A stretch of DNA of 64,000 bases from CAZMNF01 sp964567595 (GCA_964567595.1 CAZMNF010000003.1:25948-89947); one strand, 5' to 3'; positions 37,011 through 45,628 are shown, numbered from the stretch's first letter. A program made the numbers and translations. Notes: generated from the sequence alone by a model not told the origin.

Positions 37011-38003
37011 TCAGACGGCCGAGGTCATCTGCACTTCCTCTTCGGTGCTCAGATAGTCGAAGTGCTCTAGGCGGTTGCGCAGCTTGCTGTGGGCCAGCTT
37101 GTCCAGCGCTTCCTTCTCGATCTGGCGAATGCGCTCGCGGCTGAGGTCGAACTGCTCGCCGACCTTCTCCAGGGTCATGGGCTGCTGGCCGTCGATCAGG
37201 CCGAAGCGCAGCTCGAGGATGCTCCGCTCGCGCTCGCTCAGGTCCGCCAAGGCGTCGTAGAGCTCTTCCACGGAGAGCTCATCGAGCGCTTCGCGCAACG
37301 CCGAGCGGTCGTCGGAGCCGATGAAGTCGCCCAGCGTGCTGTCCTCCTCGTCGCCGACCGGTTCCTCGAACGAGCGCGTGTAGGGCGTGATCTTCTTCGC
37401 GCGTTCGATCTCCTCGATCGGCATGTTGAGAGCTTCGGCGAGGTATTCGTTGGAAGGGGGGACGCCGTGTAGCTGGACGTGTTCGGCTTCGACCTTGTGG
37501 ATCTTGCGCATCAGTTCGAGCATGTGGGTGGGAATCCGGATGGTGCGGGCTTTGTCGGCGATCGCTCGCGTAATGGCCTGTCGGATCCACCACGTCGCGT
37601 AGGTGCTGAACTTGTAGCCGCGGGTGTAGTCGAACTTTTCGATCGCCTTCATCAGCCCGATGTTGCCTTCTTGGATGAGATCAAGCAGCGGAAGCCCGCT
37701 GCCTTTGTGGCGTTTGGCGATAGAGACGACGAGTCGAAGGTTGGCCAGCGCCAGCTGCTGGCGGCAACTGTCCTCGCCGCGCGCGACGCCTTTGGCCAGT
37801 TCAACCTCCTGTTCCCGGTTCAACAGGGGGACCCGGCCGATCTCCTGCAGGTAGAGCTTGACCAGATCTTCGGACGCATTCCGTTCCATCTCCTCCTCTT
37901 CCCCGTTACGCTCGCTCCGATCCGAGAAGATCATGTCGGTCTCGGATCGCTCCTCCTCATCCGAATCGGGTCGGCCGTTCAACAATGCGGTTGTGTCTTG
38001 CAT
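37011..38003 (-). CDS. RNA polymerase sigma-70 family factor (RpoD/SigA-like)
   Basis: 330 residues. A short acidic N-terminus (DSDEEERSETD, NGEEEEMERN) replaces region 1.1. Region 1.2 is EDLVKLYLQEIGRVPLLNREQEVELAK, region 2 has the -10-reading YKFSTYATWWIRQAITRA near 170, region 3 covers about 200-260 and region 4 ends ERIRQIEKEALDKLAHSK. Region 2.4 and 4.2 agree with the TTGNCR/TANNNT promoters seen here, so this may be the main sigma factor, although the short form also fits a group 2 factor. I take the ATG at 38003; it lacks a strong Shine-Dalgarno. It is made from a TTGACA-N17-TATACT promoter with a leader of about 140 bases. Confidence 0.9.
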   Translation of the reverse strand: MQDTTALLNGRPDSDEEERSETDMIFSDRSERNGEEEEMERNASEDLVKLYLQEIGRVPLLNREQEVELAKGVARGEDSCRQQLALANLRLVVSIAKRHKGSGLPLLDLIQEGNIGLMKAIEKFDYTRGYKFSTYATWWIRQAITRAIADKARTIRIPTHMLELMRKIHKVEAEHVQLHGVPPSNEYLAEALNMPIEEIERAKKITPYTRSFEEPVGDEEDSTLGDFIGSDDRSALREALDELSVEELYDALADLSERERSILELRFGLIDGQQPMTLEKVGEQFDLSRERIRQIEKEALDKLAHSKLRNRLEHFDYLSTEEEVQMTSAV

Positions 38004-38151
38004 GTCCACAGTCGATCGGTGCTCCTCTGCTTGGGTTAAGGGTTTCGTGGTAATGGAAAAGATTTCAGGGACCCCGGTCCGCCCTCTCGGATCGGGGGCC
38101 TGCCCTTTTCGCGCAATGGCTGCTGAGCCGGTAGGCCCGGGCAGTAATAGG

Positions 38152-38180
38152 AGTATAGTGGCATTGGGCCCAATTGTCAA
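38152..38180 (-). promoter_or_regulatory. Consensus promoter of the sigma factor gene
   Basis: Minus strand TTGACA (38180..38175), 17-base spacer, TATACT (38157..38152). Its -35 overlaps that of the divergent gene's promoter almost completely. The leader to 38003 contains a GGACC/GGTCC hairpin of unclear meaning. Confidence 0.7.
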
Positions 38181-38202
38181 TAGGGGCGCCAACGAATACA
38201 CT
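38174..38202 (+). promoter_or_regulatory. Promoter of the Cys-His protein gene, sharing the -35 of sigma
   Basis: TTGTCA (38174..38179), 17-base spacer, TACACT (38197..38202). The ATG follows at 38209, the expected transcription start, so this is a leaderless gene. Confidence 0.5.
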
Positions 38203-38208
38203 GGCATC

Positions 38209-38796
38209 ATGCGGGCGAAACTGGAGCGCTGGCGCCATCGGGTCCGGGGGCGAACCTCGCTCTTCCAATTCTACGCCACCGTACACGCCAACACGTGCGA
38301 GGACTGTCTCGCACATCACGGGCACATCTTCACCTCGTCCGAAGCGACACCCGATCTGCCGATCCACGAGGGATGCCGTTGCGAGCTGCTCGAGTTCCCC
38401 GTGAGCGAAGTGAGCCACTTCCGTACCAAGGGCAAGACAATGCGGACCAAGGCCGACCGGGAGCGCCATCGCCGCCGGTTGATGGCCTCCTTGGCGGATG
38501 CGCTGGAGCGGGGCGACCCGGATGAGAACGTCCTCCAGTGGGCCGCGCAGGCCCTGGCCATCGAGGTCTATCTGCCCGAGATCGAGTCGTTCTGTCGGGC
38601 CCATCATGATCGACTGCGGGCGAACCCTCAGCTATCGCGCGAGCTCCGCGATCGATTTCTCAAGGCCTATCGCTACAAGTACCAGGACGACCGTTACAGC
38701 ATGATGCCGGAGCGCATGAAGGCGGAGCGGACCGACTACGGCTTGGCGACGATCAAAGCGCTCTTTGCCGAGCACCTCGCCGACGCCCCCTCCTAG
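38209..38796 (+). CDS. unknown protein with a phage Mu gpF-like Cys-His cluster
   Basis: 195 residues. The N-terminal 60 residues are basic and contain C30-x2-C33, then PDLPIHEGCRCELL with H53, C56 and C58. This CxxC...HxxCRC spacing is like the minor head protein F family of phage Mu (CxxC...PxHPxCRC). The rest is charged and probably helical (RLMASLADALERGDPDENVLQWAAQALAI) and unrelated to phage heads. No phage genes are nearby, so I read it as a cellular zinc-binding domain protein. It is predicted leaderless, diverges from the sigma factor gene and runs into the comEA-like gene 8 bases later. Confidence 0.6.
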   Translation: MRAKLERWRHRVRGRTSLFQFYATVHANTCEDCLAHHGHIFTSSEATPDLPIHEGCRCELLEFPVSEVSHFRTKGKTMRTKADRERHRRRLMASLADALERGDPDENVLQWAAQALAIEVYLPEIESFCRAHHDRLRANPQLSRELRDRFLKAYRYKYQDDRYSMMPERMKAERTDYGLATIKALFAEHLADAPS

Positions 38797-38804
38797 GAGC
38801 GACG

Positions 38805-39146
38805 ATGCTCTCGCGGTCGGATGCCCGCTGGACGTTGATCGTGTCCGCGTTGGCGCTGGTCCTCATGGGTTGGGGGCTGCTCACGCGCGGGCCGCTCCCC
38901 CAAGCTCCGTTCGAGGCCTCCGAGCCGACGCCGCAGAGCGTGGATATCAATCGAGCGGGCGTGACTCGCCTCGAGGCGCTGCCCGGGATCGGCCCGACGC
39001 TGGCCGAGCGCATCGTGCGGATGCGGCTGCTCTCCGGGCCTTACCGCTCCGTCGACGAGTTGGCGCGCGTCCGGGGCATCGGGCCCGAGACCCTCCAAGA
39101 GCTTCGCTCCCGTCTTACATCCTGCGGCGCGCTCGGATGCCGATAA
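38805..39146 (+). CDS. ComEA-like helix-hairpin-helix protein
   Basis: 113 residues with one N-terminal transmembrane helix (about 9-27), a short linker and a double helix-hairpin-helix: VDINRAGVTRLEALPGIGPTLAERIV then GPYRSVDELARVRGIGPETLQEL. This is the layout of ComEA, the DNA receptor of competence systems, though short versions also occur in cells with no known uptake. No comEC is visible. It has a taggagc site and starts 8 bases after the preceding gene. Confidence 0.82.
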   Translation: MLSRSDARWTLIVSALALVLMGWGLLTRGPLPQAPFEASEPTPQSVDINRAGVTRLEALPGIGPTLAERIVRMRLLSGPYRSVDELARVRGIGPETLQELRSRLTSCGALGCR

Positions 39147-39250
39147 GCGCTTTTGCCGCGCTCACAGCCCCATGCTATACTAGCCGACCCGATGAGGCAT
39201 GCGGTCATCCGCGGCTGATAAGGCACGACACCACAGGAGGGATGATTGAC

Positions 39251-41224
39251 GTGGGGGACATTCGGACGCTTTGCTTGGTGGGCCACTCCGGCGCCGGGAA
39301 GACAGCACTGACGGAGGCCCTGCTCACCTCACACGGGGCGGGGGGACAACTCGACGCCAGCGCGGAAGCCCAGAAGCGCGGTAGCTCCATCGACCTCAAT
39401 GTCGCGACCGTCGAAGTCGGCCAAAATCTGCTGAATGTCCTTGATGCACCGGGATTCAATGAGTTCATCGAGGAGACGTACAAGGGGCTCCTCGTTTCGG
39501 AGACCGCGGCGCTGGTGGTCAACGCCGAGCGCGGCGTCGAGGTCACCACCGAGGTCGCTTGGGATCTGATCGAGCGCTATGAGAAGCCGGCCGTTGCGCT
39601 GGTCAACCGCATGGACACGGAGATCGCCGACTTCGAGCAGGCCGTCAACGACCTGCAAGCGACCCTTGACAGCAAGCTCGCGCCCATCCACTGGCCCATT
39701 GTCCAGGACGGCCAGTTCGTCGGCGACGTCGATCTCGTCCATCAGGAGGCCCGCTACTTCGACGGCAAGAAGGGCGAAATCCCCGAGGAGTTGGTCGATT
39801 CCGTCCAGTCGGGCCGCGAGTCGCTGTTGGAGGCCCTCTCCGAGGTGGACGACGAGCTCATGGAGCACTTCCTCGAGGATCAGGACATCCCCAATGACGA
39901 GATCGAAGGCGCGCTCAAAACGGCCATCATGCAGCGCTCGCTCGTGCCGATCATTCCGACCTCCACCCAGATCCCCGGCTCGTTGAAGCTGCTCACCGAG
40001 CTGATCGTCGAGGAGACGCCCGCGTTCCACGAGACCTACGAGCCCGAGGACGACTTTGTCGGCCTCGTCTTCAACGCCCACAGTGACCAGTATATTGGCG
40101 CGATGGCGTTTTTGAAGGTCTACGGCGGCAGCTTGAAGGAAGGCCTCAAGATGGCCAACCTCCGGACCGGCGCCACGGAAAGCGTCCGAGAGATCCTGCG
40201 CGCCAGCGGCGACAAGCCCGTCCACATCAGCGAGGCCCAACCGGGCGAGATCGCCGTGCTGACCAAGCTGAACGACTTCGAGCTGAACGACACGTTCGCG
40301 ACGGGCGAGCGCGAGCCGATGTCGTTGGGCGAGCTGCCCACGCCCGTCTATCCCCGAGCTGTGGAGCCCCTGAGCGAGAGCGACGAGGAGAAGATGAGCG
40401 CGGCGCTGCGCCAGCTCGTCCAGACCAAGGCCACCCTGAGCCTGTATCGCGACGACGTCACCCAGGAGACGATCCTGTCGGGCATGGGCGATACTCAGCT
40501 GAGCGTCTTCGTGCAGCGTCTGCAGAATCGGTACGGAACCGGCATCGAGCTGAAGCAGCCCTTGGTGCCCTACAAAGAGACGATCACGGCCCAGGCCGAG
40601 GGCAACTTCCGCCACAAGAAGCAGACCGGCGGCCGCGGCGAGTTCGGCGAAGTCTATCTGCGCATTGAGCCCATGGAGCGTGACACGGGCTTCGAGTTCG
40701 TCGACGAGATCAAGGGCGGCGTCATTCCCAATCAGTTCATTCCGGCCTGCGAGAAGGGCATCCTCGAGGCGATGGAACAGGGCCAATACGGCTATCCCAT
40801 GACCGACATCCGGGCGGCCGTGTACTACGGGAGCTACCACTCCGTCGACTCCTCCGAAGGGGCGTTCAAGGTCGCCGCGTCGCAGGCGTTCCAGATTGCC
40901 GTGGACAACGACAATCCCGTGATGCTTGAGCCCGTCATGAAGCTCGATATCCGCGCCCCGTCGGCCTACACGGGCGATATCATGAGCAACCTCTCGGGCA
41001 AGCGCGGTCGCGTCCTCGGCATGGAGCCCGATGAGACCGGCACCGAGCACATCCAAGCCGAGGTCCCCCTGGCCGAGGTTCAGGACTACGCGCTGGAACT
41101 GAAGTCGATTACCCAAGGCCGGGCGCTGTTCAAAATGGCCTTCGACCACTACCAGCCGGTCTCATCGCCACAGTTGGCTGAGGAGCTGCTCGAGCGCGAG
41201 CGCCGCGAGGGAGGCGGCGAGTAA
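39251..41224 (+). CDS. elongation factor G-like GTPase (FusA2 type)
   Basis: 657 residues with the five-domain EF-G layout but with the P-loop GHSGAGKTAL instead of AHIDAGKTT, DAPGF as switch II start and VNRMD as G4 motif, which place it in the EF-G-like/EF-G2 branch. Domains IV and V are present (HKKQTGGRGEFGEVYLRIEP near 460; ITQGRALFKMAFDHYQ at the end). Such proteins may act in translocation without GTP-driven release or have lost that role. I chose the GTG at 39251, since an aggaggg ends 9 bases before it; the ATG at 39242 lies against that site with no spacing. Confidence 0.87.
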   Translation: MGDIRTLCLVGHSGAGKTALTEALLTSHGAGGQLDASAEAQKRGSSIDLNVATVEVGQNLLNVLDAPGFNEFIEETYKGLLVSETAALVVNAERGVEVTTEVAWDLIERYEKPAVALVNRMDTEIADFEQAVNDLQATLDSKLAPIHWPIVQDGQFVGDVDLVHQEARYFDGKKGEIPEELVDSVQSGRESLLEALSEVDDELMEHFLEDQDIPNDEIEGALKTAIMQRSLVPIIPTSTQIPGSLKLLTELIVEETPAFHETYEPEDDFVGLVFNAHSDQYIGAMAFLKVYGGSLKEGLKMANLRTGATESVREILRASGDKPVHISEAQPGEIAVLTKLNDFELNDTFATGEREPMSLGELPTPVYPRAVEPLSESDEEKMSAALRQLVQTKATLSLYRDDVTQETILSGMGDTQLSVFVQRLQNRYGTGIELKQPLVPYKETITAQAEGNFRHKKQTGGRGEFGEVYLRIEPMERDTGFEFVDEIKGGVIPNQFIPACEKGILEAMEQGQYGYPMTDIRAAVYYGSYHSVDSSEGAFKVAASQAFQIAVDNDNPVMLEPVMKLDIRAPSAYTGDIMSNLSGKRGRVLGMEPDETGTEHIQAEVPLAEVQDYALELKSITQGRALFKMAFDHYQPVSSPQLAEELLERERREGGGE

Positions 41225-41230
41225 GCGCCC

Positions 41231-41644
41231 ATGTCGCGGGTGGCCATCTCGGTCCAATCGCGGCGCGGGCAGGAGTTCATCGACATCACGGATCGGGTCG
41301 AGAAGGCCGTCCGCGAGCTCGGCCTGAGTTCGGGGACGTGTCTCCTCTACGTCCCCCACACGACGGCCGGGATTACGATCAACGAAACGGCCGATCCGGC
41401 CGTGAAGGACGACATCCTGGGCACGCTACAGCGGCTCGTGCCCGCGTCGCTTGACTACGATCACGTTGAGGGGAACGCGCATTCGCACGTCCAGGCCAGC
41501 CTGATCGGCTCATCCGCCATGATCGCCGTCGAGGGCGGACGGCTCCTCAAAGGGACGTGGCAGGGCGTGCTGTTCGGCGAGTTCGATGGCCCGCGCGATC
41601 GCTCGGTCTGGATTCAACCGTTGGCCGGTCCAACGTCAGAGTAG
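41231..41644 (+). CDS. YjbQ-family secondary thiamine-phosphate synthase
   Basis: 137 residues of the YjbQ/UPF0047 fold. Family motifs are FIDITDRVEKAVRELGLSSGTCLLYVPHTTAGITINE and, near 75, DHVEGNAHSHVQASLIGSS, ending LLKGTWQGVLFGEFDGPR. E. coli YjbQ has a weak thiamine phosphate synthase activity, which may not be its real function. It starts 6 bases after the EF-G-like gene and converges on the glycosyltransferase gene. Confidence 0.87.
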   Translation: MSRVAISVQSRRGQEFIDITDRVEKAVRELGLSSGTCLLYVPHTTAGITINETADPAVKDDILGTLQRLVPASLDYDHVEGNAHSHVQASLIGSSAMIAVEGGRLLKGTWQGVLFGEFDGPRDRSVWIQPLAGPTSE

Positions 41645-41660
41645 GCAGCTCGGCGATCCG

Positions 41661-42788
41661 TCAGGACCGGACGCGGGCCCCGACATCCCGACAGATCCGG
41701 GCGATCTCCCGGGCCGCTTCGGGGCGAGCCAAAGCTCGGGCGCGTTCGCTCATGCGGGCGCGCTCATCCGGATGTTCGGCCAGGTGCCGCAGCGAGGCGA
41801 CGGCTCGATCTCGATCGCGCCCGTCGTAGCCCACGCCACGGCGCTCGACGAATTCGGCGTTCCCTTCCTCTTGGCCGGGCAGCGTCTGGGTGACGATCAT
41901 GGGCCGCCCGCTGGCGAGTCCCTCCGCGATGCTCTGCGGCCCGCCCTTGGTCAGCACGACGTCCGCGGCATGCATCAGCTCGGGGATGTTGCTCACGAAG
42001 CCGTAGATCTGCGTCGGCATCGTCCAGTCGGTGGCCTCCAGCTTGGCTTTGAGCTGTTCGTTCCGCCCGCAGACGACGAGCATTTGCGGATCGATCCCCG
42101 ACGCGTCGATTGCCGCCAGGAGCTTGTCCAGCCCGCCGGATCCCTCGCCGCCCCCGACCAGCAGCGCGGTCAAACGCTCCGGATCGAGGCCCCAGCGCTC
42201 GCGCAGCTGGGCCGCGGGTGTCTCGACCGAGCCGAACGCGCCCAGAATGGGCAGCCCCGTCTGGGTGACGAGCTCGCGCGGCGCGCCGAATCCGAGCACG
42301 GCGTCGTGGGCCTCGTCCGTGGCCACCGTGTAGCGATCGATGCCGTCCTCCACCCAGCTCCGGTGGACCGTCACCAGCTCGGTGACCGTCGCCACGATCG
42401 GCAGGTTTGGGTCGACCTGGTCGCGGGCCTGGACCAGGGCCCGATTGCAGAGCGGATGGGTCGTGACGACCACGTCGGGCCGTCTGTCCTCCAGCAGGCG
42501 CACAAGCTTGGGCACGAGCGGCTTGGTCGAGGTGTCGAAGAGCGTCCGGTACACGGCCGGCCGGTCCATGACGTGGAACGCCCATCCGTAAAGTTGGGGC
42601 AAATAGCGTGACACGGGCCCGTAGAGCCGCGTCACGCGGTCGAAAAGCGCCGGGTTTTCCAAGTCAAAGACGTCCACAATCTCGGTGGCAACGCCTTCGG
42701 GGTCGAGATCGTGGAGGTCCCGCTGCACCGCCAGCGACACGCTCCGGTGGCCGCCGCCAGTGTTCGACATCAAAATCAACACGTCCAT
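41661..42788 (-). CDS. GT28-type glycosyltransferase (MGDG synthase/processive diacylglycerol glucosyltransferase-like)
   Basis: 375 residues with MurG-like GT-B fold. The N-terminus MDVLILMSNTGGGHRSVSLAV is the acceptor-side signature of monogalactosyldiacylglycerol synthases; a late donor-site motif is LTKGGPQSIAEGLASGRPMIV near 282. It would transfer a sugar from UDP-sugar to a diacylglycerol or a lipid acceptor. The ATG at 42788 has gaggagat upstream and starts the family sequence. It has its own promoter at 42882..42910 and converges on yjbQ. Confidence 0.82.
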   Translation of the reverse strand: MDVLILMSNTGGGHRSVSLAVQRDLHDLDPEGVATEIVDVFDLENPALFDRVTRLYGPVSRYLPQLYGWAFHVMDRPAVYRTLFDTSTKPLVPKLVRLLEDRRPDVVVTTHPLCNRALVQARDQVDPNLPIVATVTELVTVHRSWVEDGIDRYTVATDEAHDAVLGFGAPRELVTQTGLPILGAFGSVETPAAQLRERWGLDPERLTALLVGGGEGSGGLDKLLAAIDASGIDPQMLVVCGRNEQLKAKLEATDWTMPTQIYGFVSNIPELMHAADVVLTKGGPQSIAEGLASGRPMIVTQTLPGQEEGNAEFVERRGVGYDGRDRDRAVASLRHLAEHPDERARMSERARALARPEAAREIARICRDVGARVRS

Positions 42789-43108
42789 GCCTATCTCCTC
42801 ATTCGCGTCGAAATGGGCCAACCCAGCAACGCTTTGCTCATCCGAATTCGACGGTCTGAAGTGTTCGTCGAATCTGCCCGCTGTATAGCATCCCAACTCA
42901 GACAGGGCAACCGCGTTGCGAACCTCCCGCTTACATTGTGAGCTGGCCGAGTGATAGATGTCAATTTGCGGCAACACAGGTCCCGCCGTACCATAGCGAG
43001 CGACATGCGAGCTGAAAGGCCCTGCATCCAGTCCTCGACACCGTCATGAGTGCCGCATATGGCCTCGCCGGAGGCGCCGACATCCGTCTCATTGGGGGCG
43101 CATAGCCA
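42789..43108. other. 320-base non-coding region
   Basis: It holds the glycosyltransferase leader and promoter (42882..42910). For the plus-strand gene at 43109 I see only a G-run (43094..43098) as a possible ribosome site. No RNA gene or convincing short ORF was found. Confidence 0.5.
42882..42910 (-). promoter_or_regulatory. Glycosyltransferase promoter
   Basis: Minus strand TTGCCC (42910..42905), 17-base spacer, TATACA (42887..42882); leader about 90 bases. Confidence 0.45.
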
Positions 43109-43495
43109 ATGAAGAGTGTGGCCGAGTTCCTCATTGCGATTGCCGTGATCATCGGCATGGCCACGGCGATCGGCAGCAGCATCAGCCAGCCCGAGACCAC
43201 GCGTAGCGACGTCCAGGCGACGATCGACGACCTGCTCAGCCGGAACGAGGTGACGTTGTCGGCGTTCGTCGACGAGTTCGGCGAGCCGAAGTCCGTTGAG
43301 GACGTCCCCTGTGCCGGAAACACCTGTATCGAGGCCACCTGGGACATCGGCATCGGGTCAAGTCCCTGTTGGCAGCGGCTCGTCGTCGTGCTCAACGAGG
43401 ACGAGCAGACCATCTTCATGGCCGACCAGCTCCCCATCGCTGCCGTCGGAAGCGAGGATGAGGGTGACCTGCGGTGCATGGAGGTCAACCAATAG
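43109..43495 (+). CDS. exported or membrane-anchored small protein with four cysteines
   Basis: 128 residues with an N-terminal hydrophobic helix (about 5-22) and a mature part that carries four Cys (VPCAGNTC, SPCWQRL, LRCMEV). The paired spacing would suit two disulfides outside the cytoplasm. An acidic helix (DVQATIDDLLSRNEVTLSAFVDEFGEP) follows the anchor, resembling the SmpA/OmlA-like pattern in which a helix pair and small sheet form a fold, but I cannot make that call. No family recognised. A G-run lies 10 bases upstream. Confidence 0.55.
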   Translation: MKSVAEFLIAIAVIIGMATAIGSSISQPETTRSDVQATIDDLLSRNEVTLSAFVDEFGEPKSVEDVPCAGNTCIEATWDIGIGSSPCWQRLVVVLNEDEQTIFMADQLPIAAVGSEDEGDLRCMEVNQ

Positions 43496-43501
43496 AGGGG
43501 C

Positions 43502-43530
43502 TTGCGCGTGCCCCCGGCAGCGCCTAAGCT
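43502..43530 (+). promoter_or_regulatory. NUDIX gene promoter, near-leaderless
   Basis: TTGCGC (43502..43507), 17-base spacer, TAAGCT (43525..43530). Predicted start near 43537, about 6 bases before the ATG at 43543. Confidence 0.5.
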
Positions 43531-43542
43531 GCTTTGCATGCC

Positions 43543-44196
43543 ATGACCGAGCGCTACTACGTCGAAACCGACGGCCAAATCTATCTCATCCAACAGAACG
43601 GGCGCTGGACGCTTCCCAACGACGACGACGGGCTCCCGTTTGAGGTCGAGCCTCACGGGCGCATGGTTGTCCAGGGCGAGGACGTCGTTTACTGCAAGCC
43701 CAAGCTCGACGAGCACCCGTACGAATGGCACCACAAGGACGCCGTTCCCGGCATGGATGACACGGAGCCGATTGTGCGTGAGGCCGTCCACTACACGCTC
43801 CCCCGCGTCGTCGCGGAAGCCGTCATCGCCCGGAATGGCCAGCTGCTGCTGGTGAAGCCGTCCCGCGGCTTCAACGAGGGCTTCTGGACGCTGCCGGGCG
43901 GCTTCGTCTCCTACGCCGAGTCGCCCGCCGAATCCGTCGCGCGCGAGGTTTCCGAGGAGGTCGGCGTCTCCTGCCGAATTGGGGAATGTTTGGGGGTCGA
44001 GACGTTCATGGGTCGCCGGTCGTTCTCCACCTGGCACATGTTCTTCTATCGGGCGCACGTGGACAGCGACGACTTCCGGCCGCCTGCCGACGAGATCCGG
44101 GATGTCCAGTGGTTTGCGCTCGAGGAGGCCGTGGAGGCGCTGCGCGGCGTGATGGAGCGCAAGCTCAGGTCGCTGTTGGCTGAGGAGCGGCTCTAA
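43543..44196 (+). CDS. NUDIX hydrolase with N-terminal extension
   Basis: 217 residues. The Nudix box is GFVSYAESPAESVAREVSEEVGV, about residues 125-147, matching GX5EX7REUXEEXGU in full. The first 85 residues form a separate, acidic beta-rich region (YYVETDGQIYLIQQNGRWTL) with no recognised family. The layout recalls NADH pyrophosphatases, but the zinc motif and the SQPWPFPxS tail are absent, so I do not call it NudC. It likely cleaves a nucleoside diphosphate derivative. The predicted mRNA is nearly leaderless. The stop overlaps the gatA stop by 4 bases tail to tail. Confidence 0.8.
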   Translation: MTERYYVETDGQIYLIQQNGRWTLPNDDDGLPFEVEPHGRMVVQGEDVVYCKPKLDEHPYEWHHKDAVPGMDDTEPIVREAVHYTLPRVVAEAVIARNGQLLLVKPSRGFNEGFWTLPGGFVSYAESPAESVAREVSEEVGVSCRIGECLGVETFMGRRSFSTWHMFFYRAHVDSDDFRPPADEIRDVQWFALEEAVEALRGVMERKLRSLLAEERL

Positions 44197-45599
44197 GCGG
44201 AGCGCTGTTCGTAGGCGTAGGCGGCTCGCAGGATCGTCGATTCGCCCAGCTGCGGTCCCACGATCTGCATCCCGAACGGCATGCCATCAACCGTCCCGCC
44301 CGGCACGGAGATGCCGCACAGCCCCGCCAAACTGACGGGCGCCAAGAACGCGTCGATAAGATACATCTGCAGCGGATCCGCCGTCCGCTCTTCCAGCCGG
44401 AACGGCGCAACCGGGGAGGTCGGCATCAGCAACACGTCGGCCTCCTCAAACGCGGACTGGAAGTCGCGGCGGATCAGCGTGCGCACTTGTTGGGCTTTTC
44501 CGTACCACTGGTCATAGTAGCCGGCCGATAGCGCGTACGTCCCGAGCATGATGCGGCGTTTGACTTCGGGGCCGAAGCCCGCATGGCGGCTGTCGGCCAA
44601 CATGGCGTCGAGGGCGTCGTCGCTGGCCCGTTGTCCGTAGCGGACGCCGTCGTAGCGGGCCAGGTTGGCGCTCGCTTCCGCTGCGGAAATGAGGTAATAA
44701 GCCGGCAGCGCGTGCTCGGCGTGAGGCAGCTCAACGTCGGTCACCCGAGCGCCTAAAGCCGCAAACGATCGGATCCACTCCTCAACCCGTGATTGGCCCT
44801 CGCCGTCCAACTGCTCCACGAACGACCGGACCACGCCGACCCGGAGTCCCTCGATATCGGAATCCAGGGCGTCGGCGTCGTCGACGTGGTCGGTGTCGAT
44901 CGACGTGGCGTCGCGATGATCGGGGCCTGCGATGATAGAAAGGATCTGAGCTACGTCGCGCACCGTGTGCGCGATCGGGCCGATCTGATCCAGCGACGAA
45001 GCGTAGGCGATGAGCCCGTAGCGCGAGACCAGCCCGTAGCTCGGCTTGAGGCCGACCACGCCGCAGAACGACGCGGGAAGCCGGATGGAACCGCCCGTGT
45101 CGGTGCCCAGGGCGGCCGGTGCCATTCCAGCAGCCACCGCCGCGGCCGAGCCGCCGGACGAGCCGCCGGGCACGCGCGCGGTGTCGAGGGGGTTGCGGAC
45201 GGGCCCGAAGGCGGAGTTCTCGTTGGATGAGCCCATGCCGAATTCGTCCAGGTTGGTCTTGCCCAAGAGGGTTGCGCCCGCCTCGCGGAGGCGCTCCACG
45301 GCGGTCGCGTCGAAGATCGGTCGGAAGTTCTGCAAAAACCGCGAGCCGCACGTGGTGGGAAAGTCTCGGGTCGAAATCAGATCCTTCACGGCGATAGGCA
45401 GTCCCCTCAGCGGGCGATCCCGCGCCGCCGAGGCCTGAGCGACCAGATCATCCGCATCTGCTAGACTCAGGTAAGCGTTGATCGCCCCATTCTGATCTCG
45501 AATGGCTTCCTGAAAGTCGTTAATGACCTGCTCGATTTGGATGTCGTTGTTGTTCAGGGAAGCGATCAGCTGATGGAGAGGCCGTTCGTTGAGATCCAC
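44193..45599 (-). CDS. gatA: Asp/Glu-tRNA amidotransferase subunit A
   Basis: A 468-residue amidase-signature protein that supplies ammonia for Gln-tRNA (or Asn-tRNA) formation in GatCAB. The triad lies in IAVKDLI (Lys, near 80), PGGSSGGSAAA near 148 and TDTGGSIRLPASFCGVVGLKPSYG near 173. The frame is open further upstream, but that part is a translation of tRNA-Leu; the GTG at 45599 with gcgagga upstream is the real start. gatB and gatC are not in the window. It lies 29 bases after tRNA-Leu and may be transcribed from the tRNA promoter. Confidence 0.92.
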   Translation of the reverse strand: MDLNERPLHQLIASLNNNDIQIEQVINDFQEAIRDQNGAINAYLSLADADDLVAQASAARDRPLRGLPIAVKDLISTRDFPTTCGSRFLQNFRPIFDATAVERLREAGATLLGKTNLDEFGMGSSNENSAFGPVRNPLDTARVPGGSSGGSAAAVAAGMAPAALGTDTGGSIRLPASFCGVVGLKPSYGLVSRYGLIAYASSLDQIGPIAHTVRDVAQILSIIAGPDHRDATSIDTDHVDDADALDSDIEGLRVGVVRSFVEQLDGEGQSRVEEWIRSFAALGARVTDVELPHAEHALPAYYLISAAEASANLARYDGVRYGQRASDDALDAMLADSRHAGFGPEVKRRIMLGTYALSAGYYDQWYGKAQQVRTLIRRDFQSAFEEADVLLMPTSPVAPFRLEERTADPLQMYLIDAFLAPVSLAGLCGISVPGGTVDGMPFGMQIVGPQLGESTILRAAYAYEQRSA

Positions 45600-45628
45600 G
45601 AGATCCTCGCTTCGTCGAGGCCAGCGTC

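Noticed and set aside
38209..38796. Prophage remnant suggested by the Mu gpF-like motif
   Set aside because: No other phage gene, integrase or attachment site nearby; composition matches the neighbours.
39242..39250. ATG at 39242 as the EF-G-like start
   Set aside because: The aggaggg site ends right against it, with no spacing; GTG at 39251 has 9 bases. The difference is only three residues and not certain.
39329..41149. 606-codon frame antisense to the EF-G-like gene
   Set aside because: Same high-GC shadow effect; the plus strand encodes all EF-G motifs.
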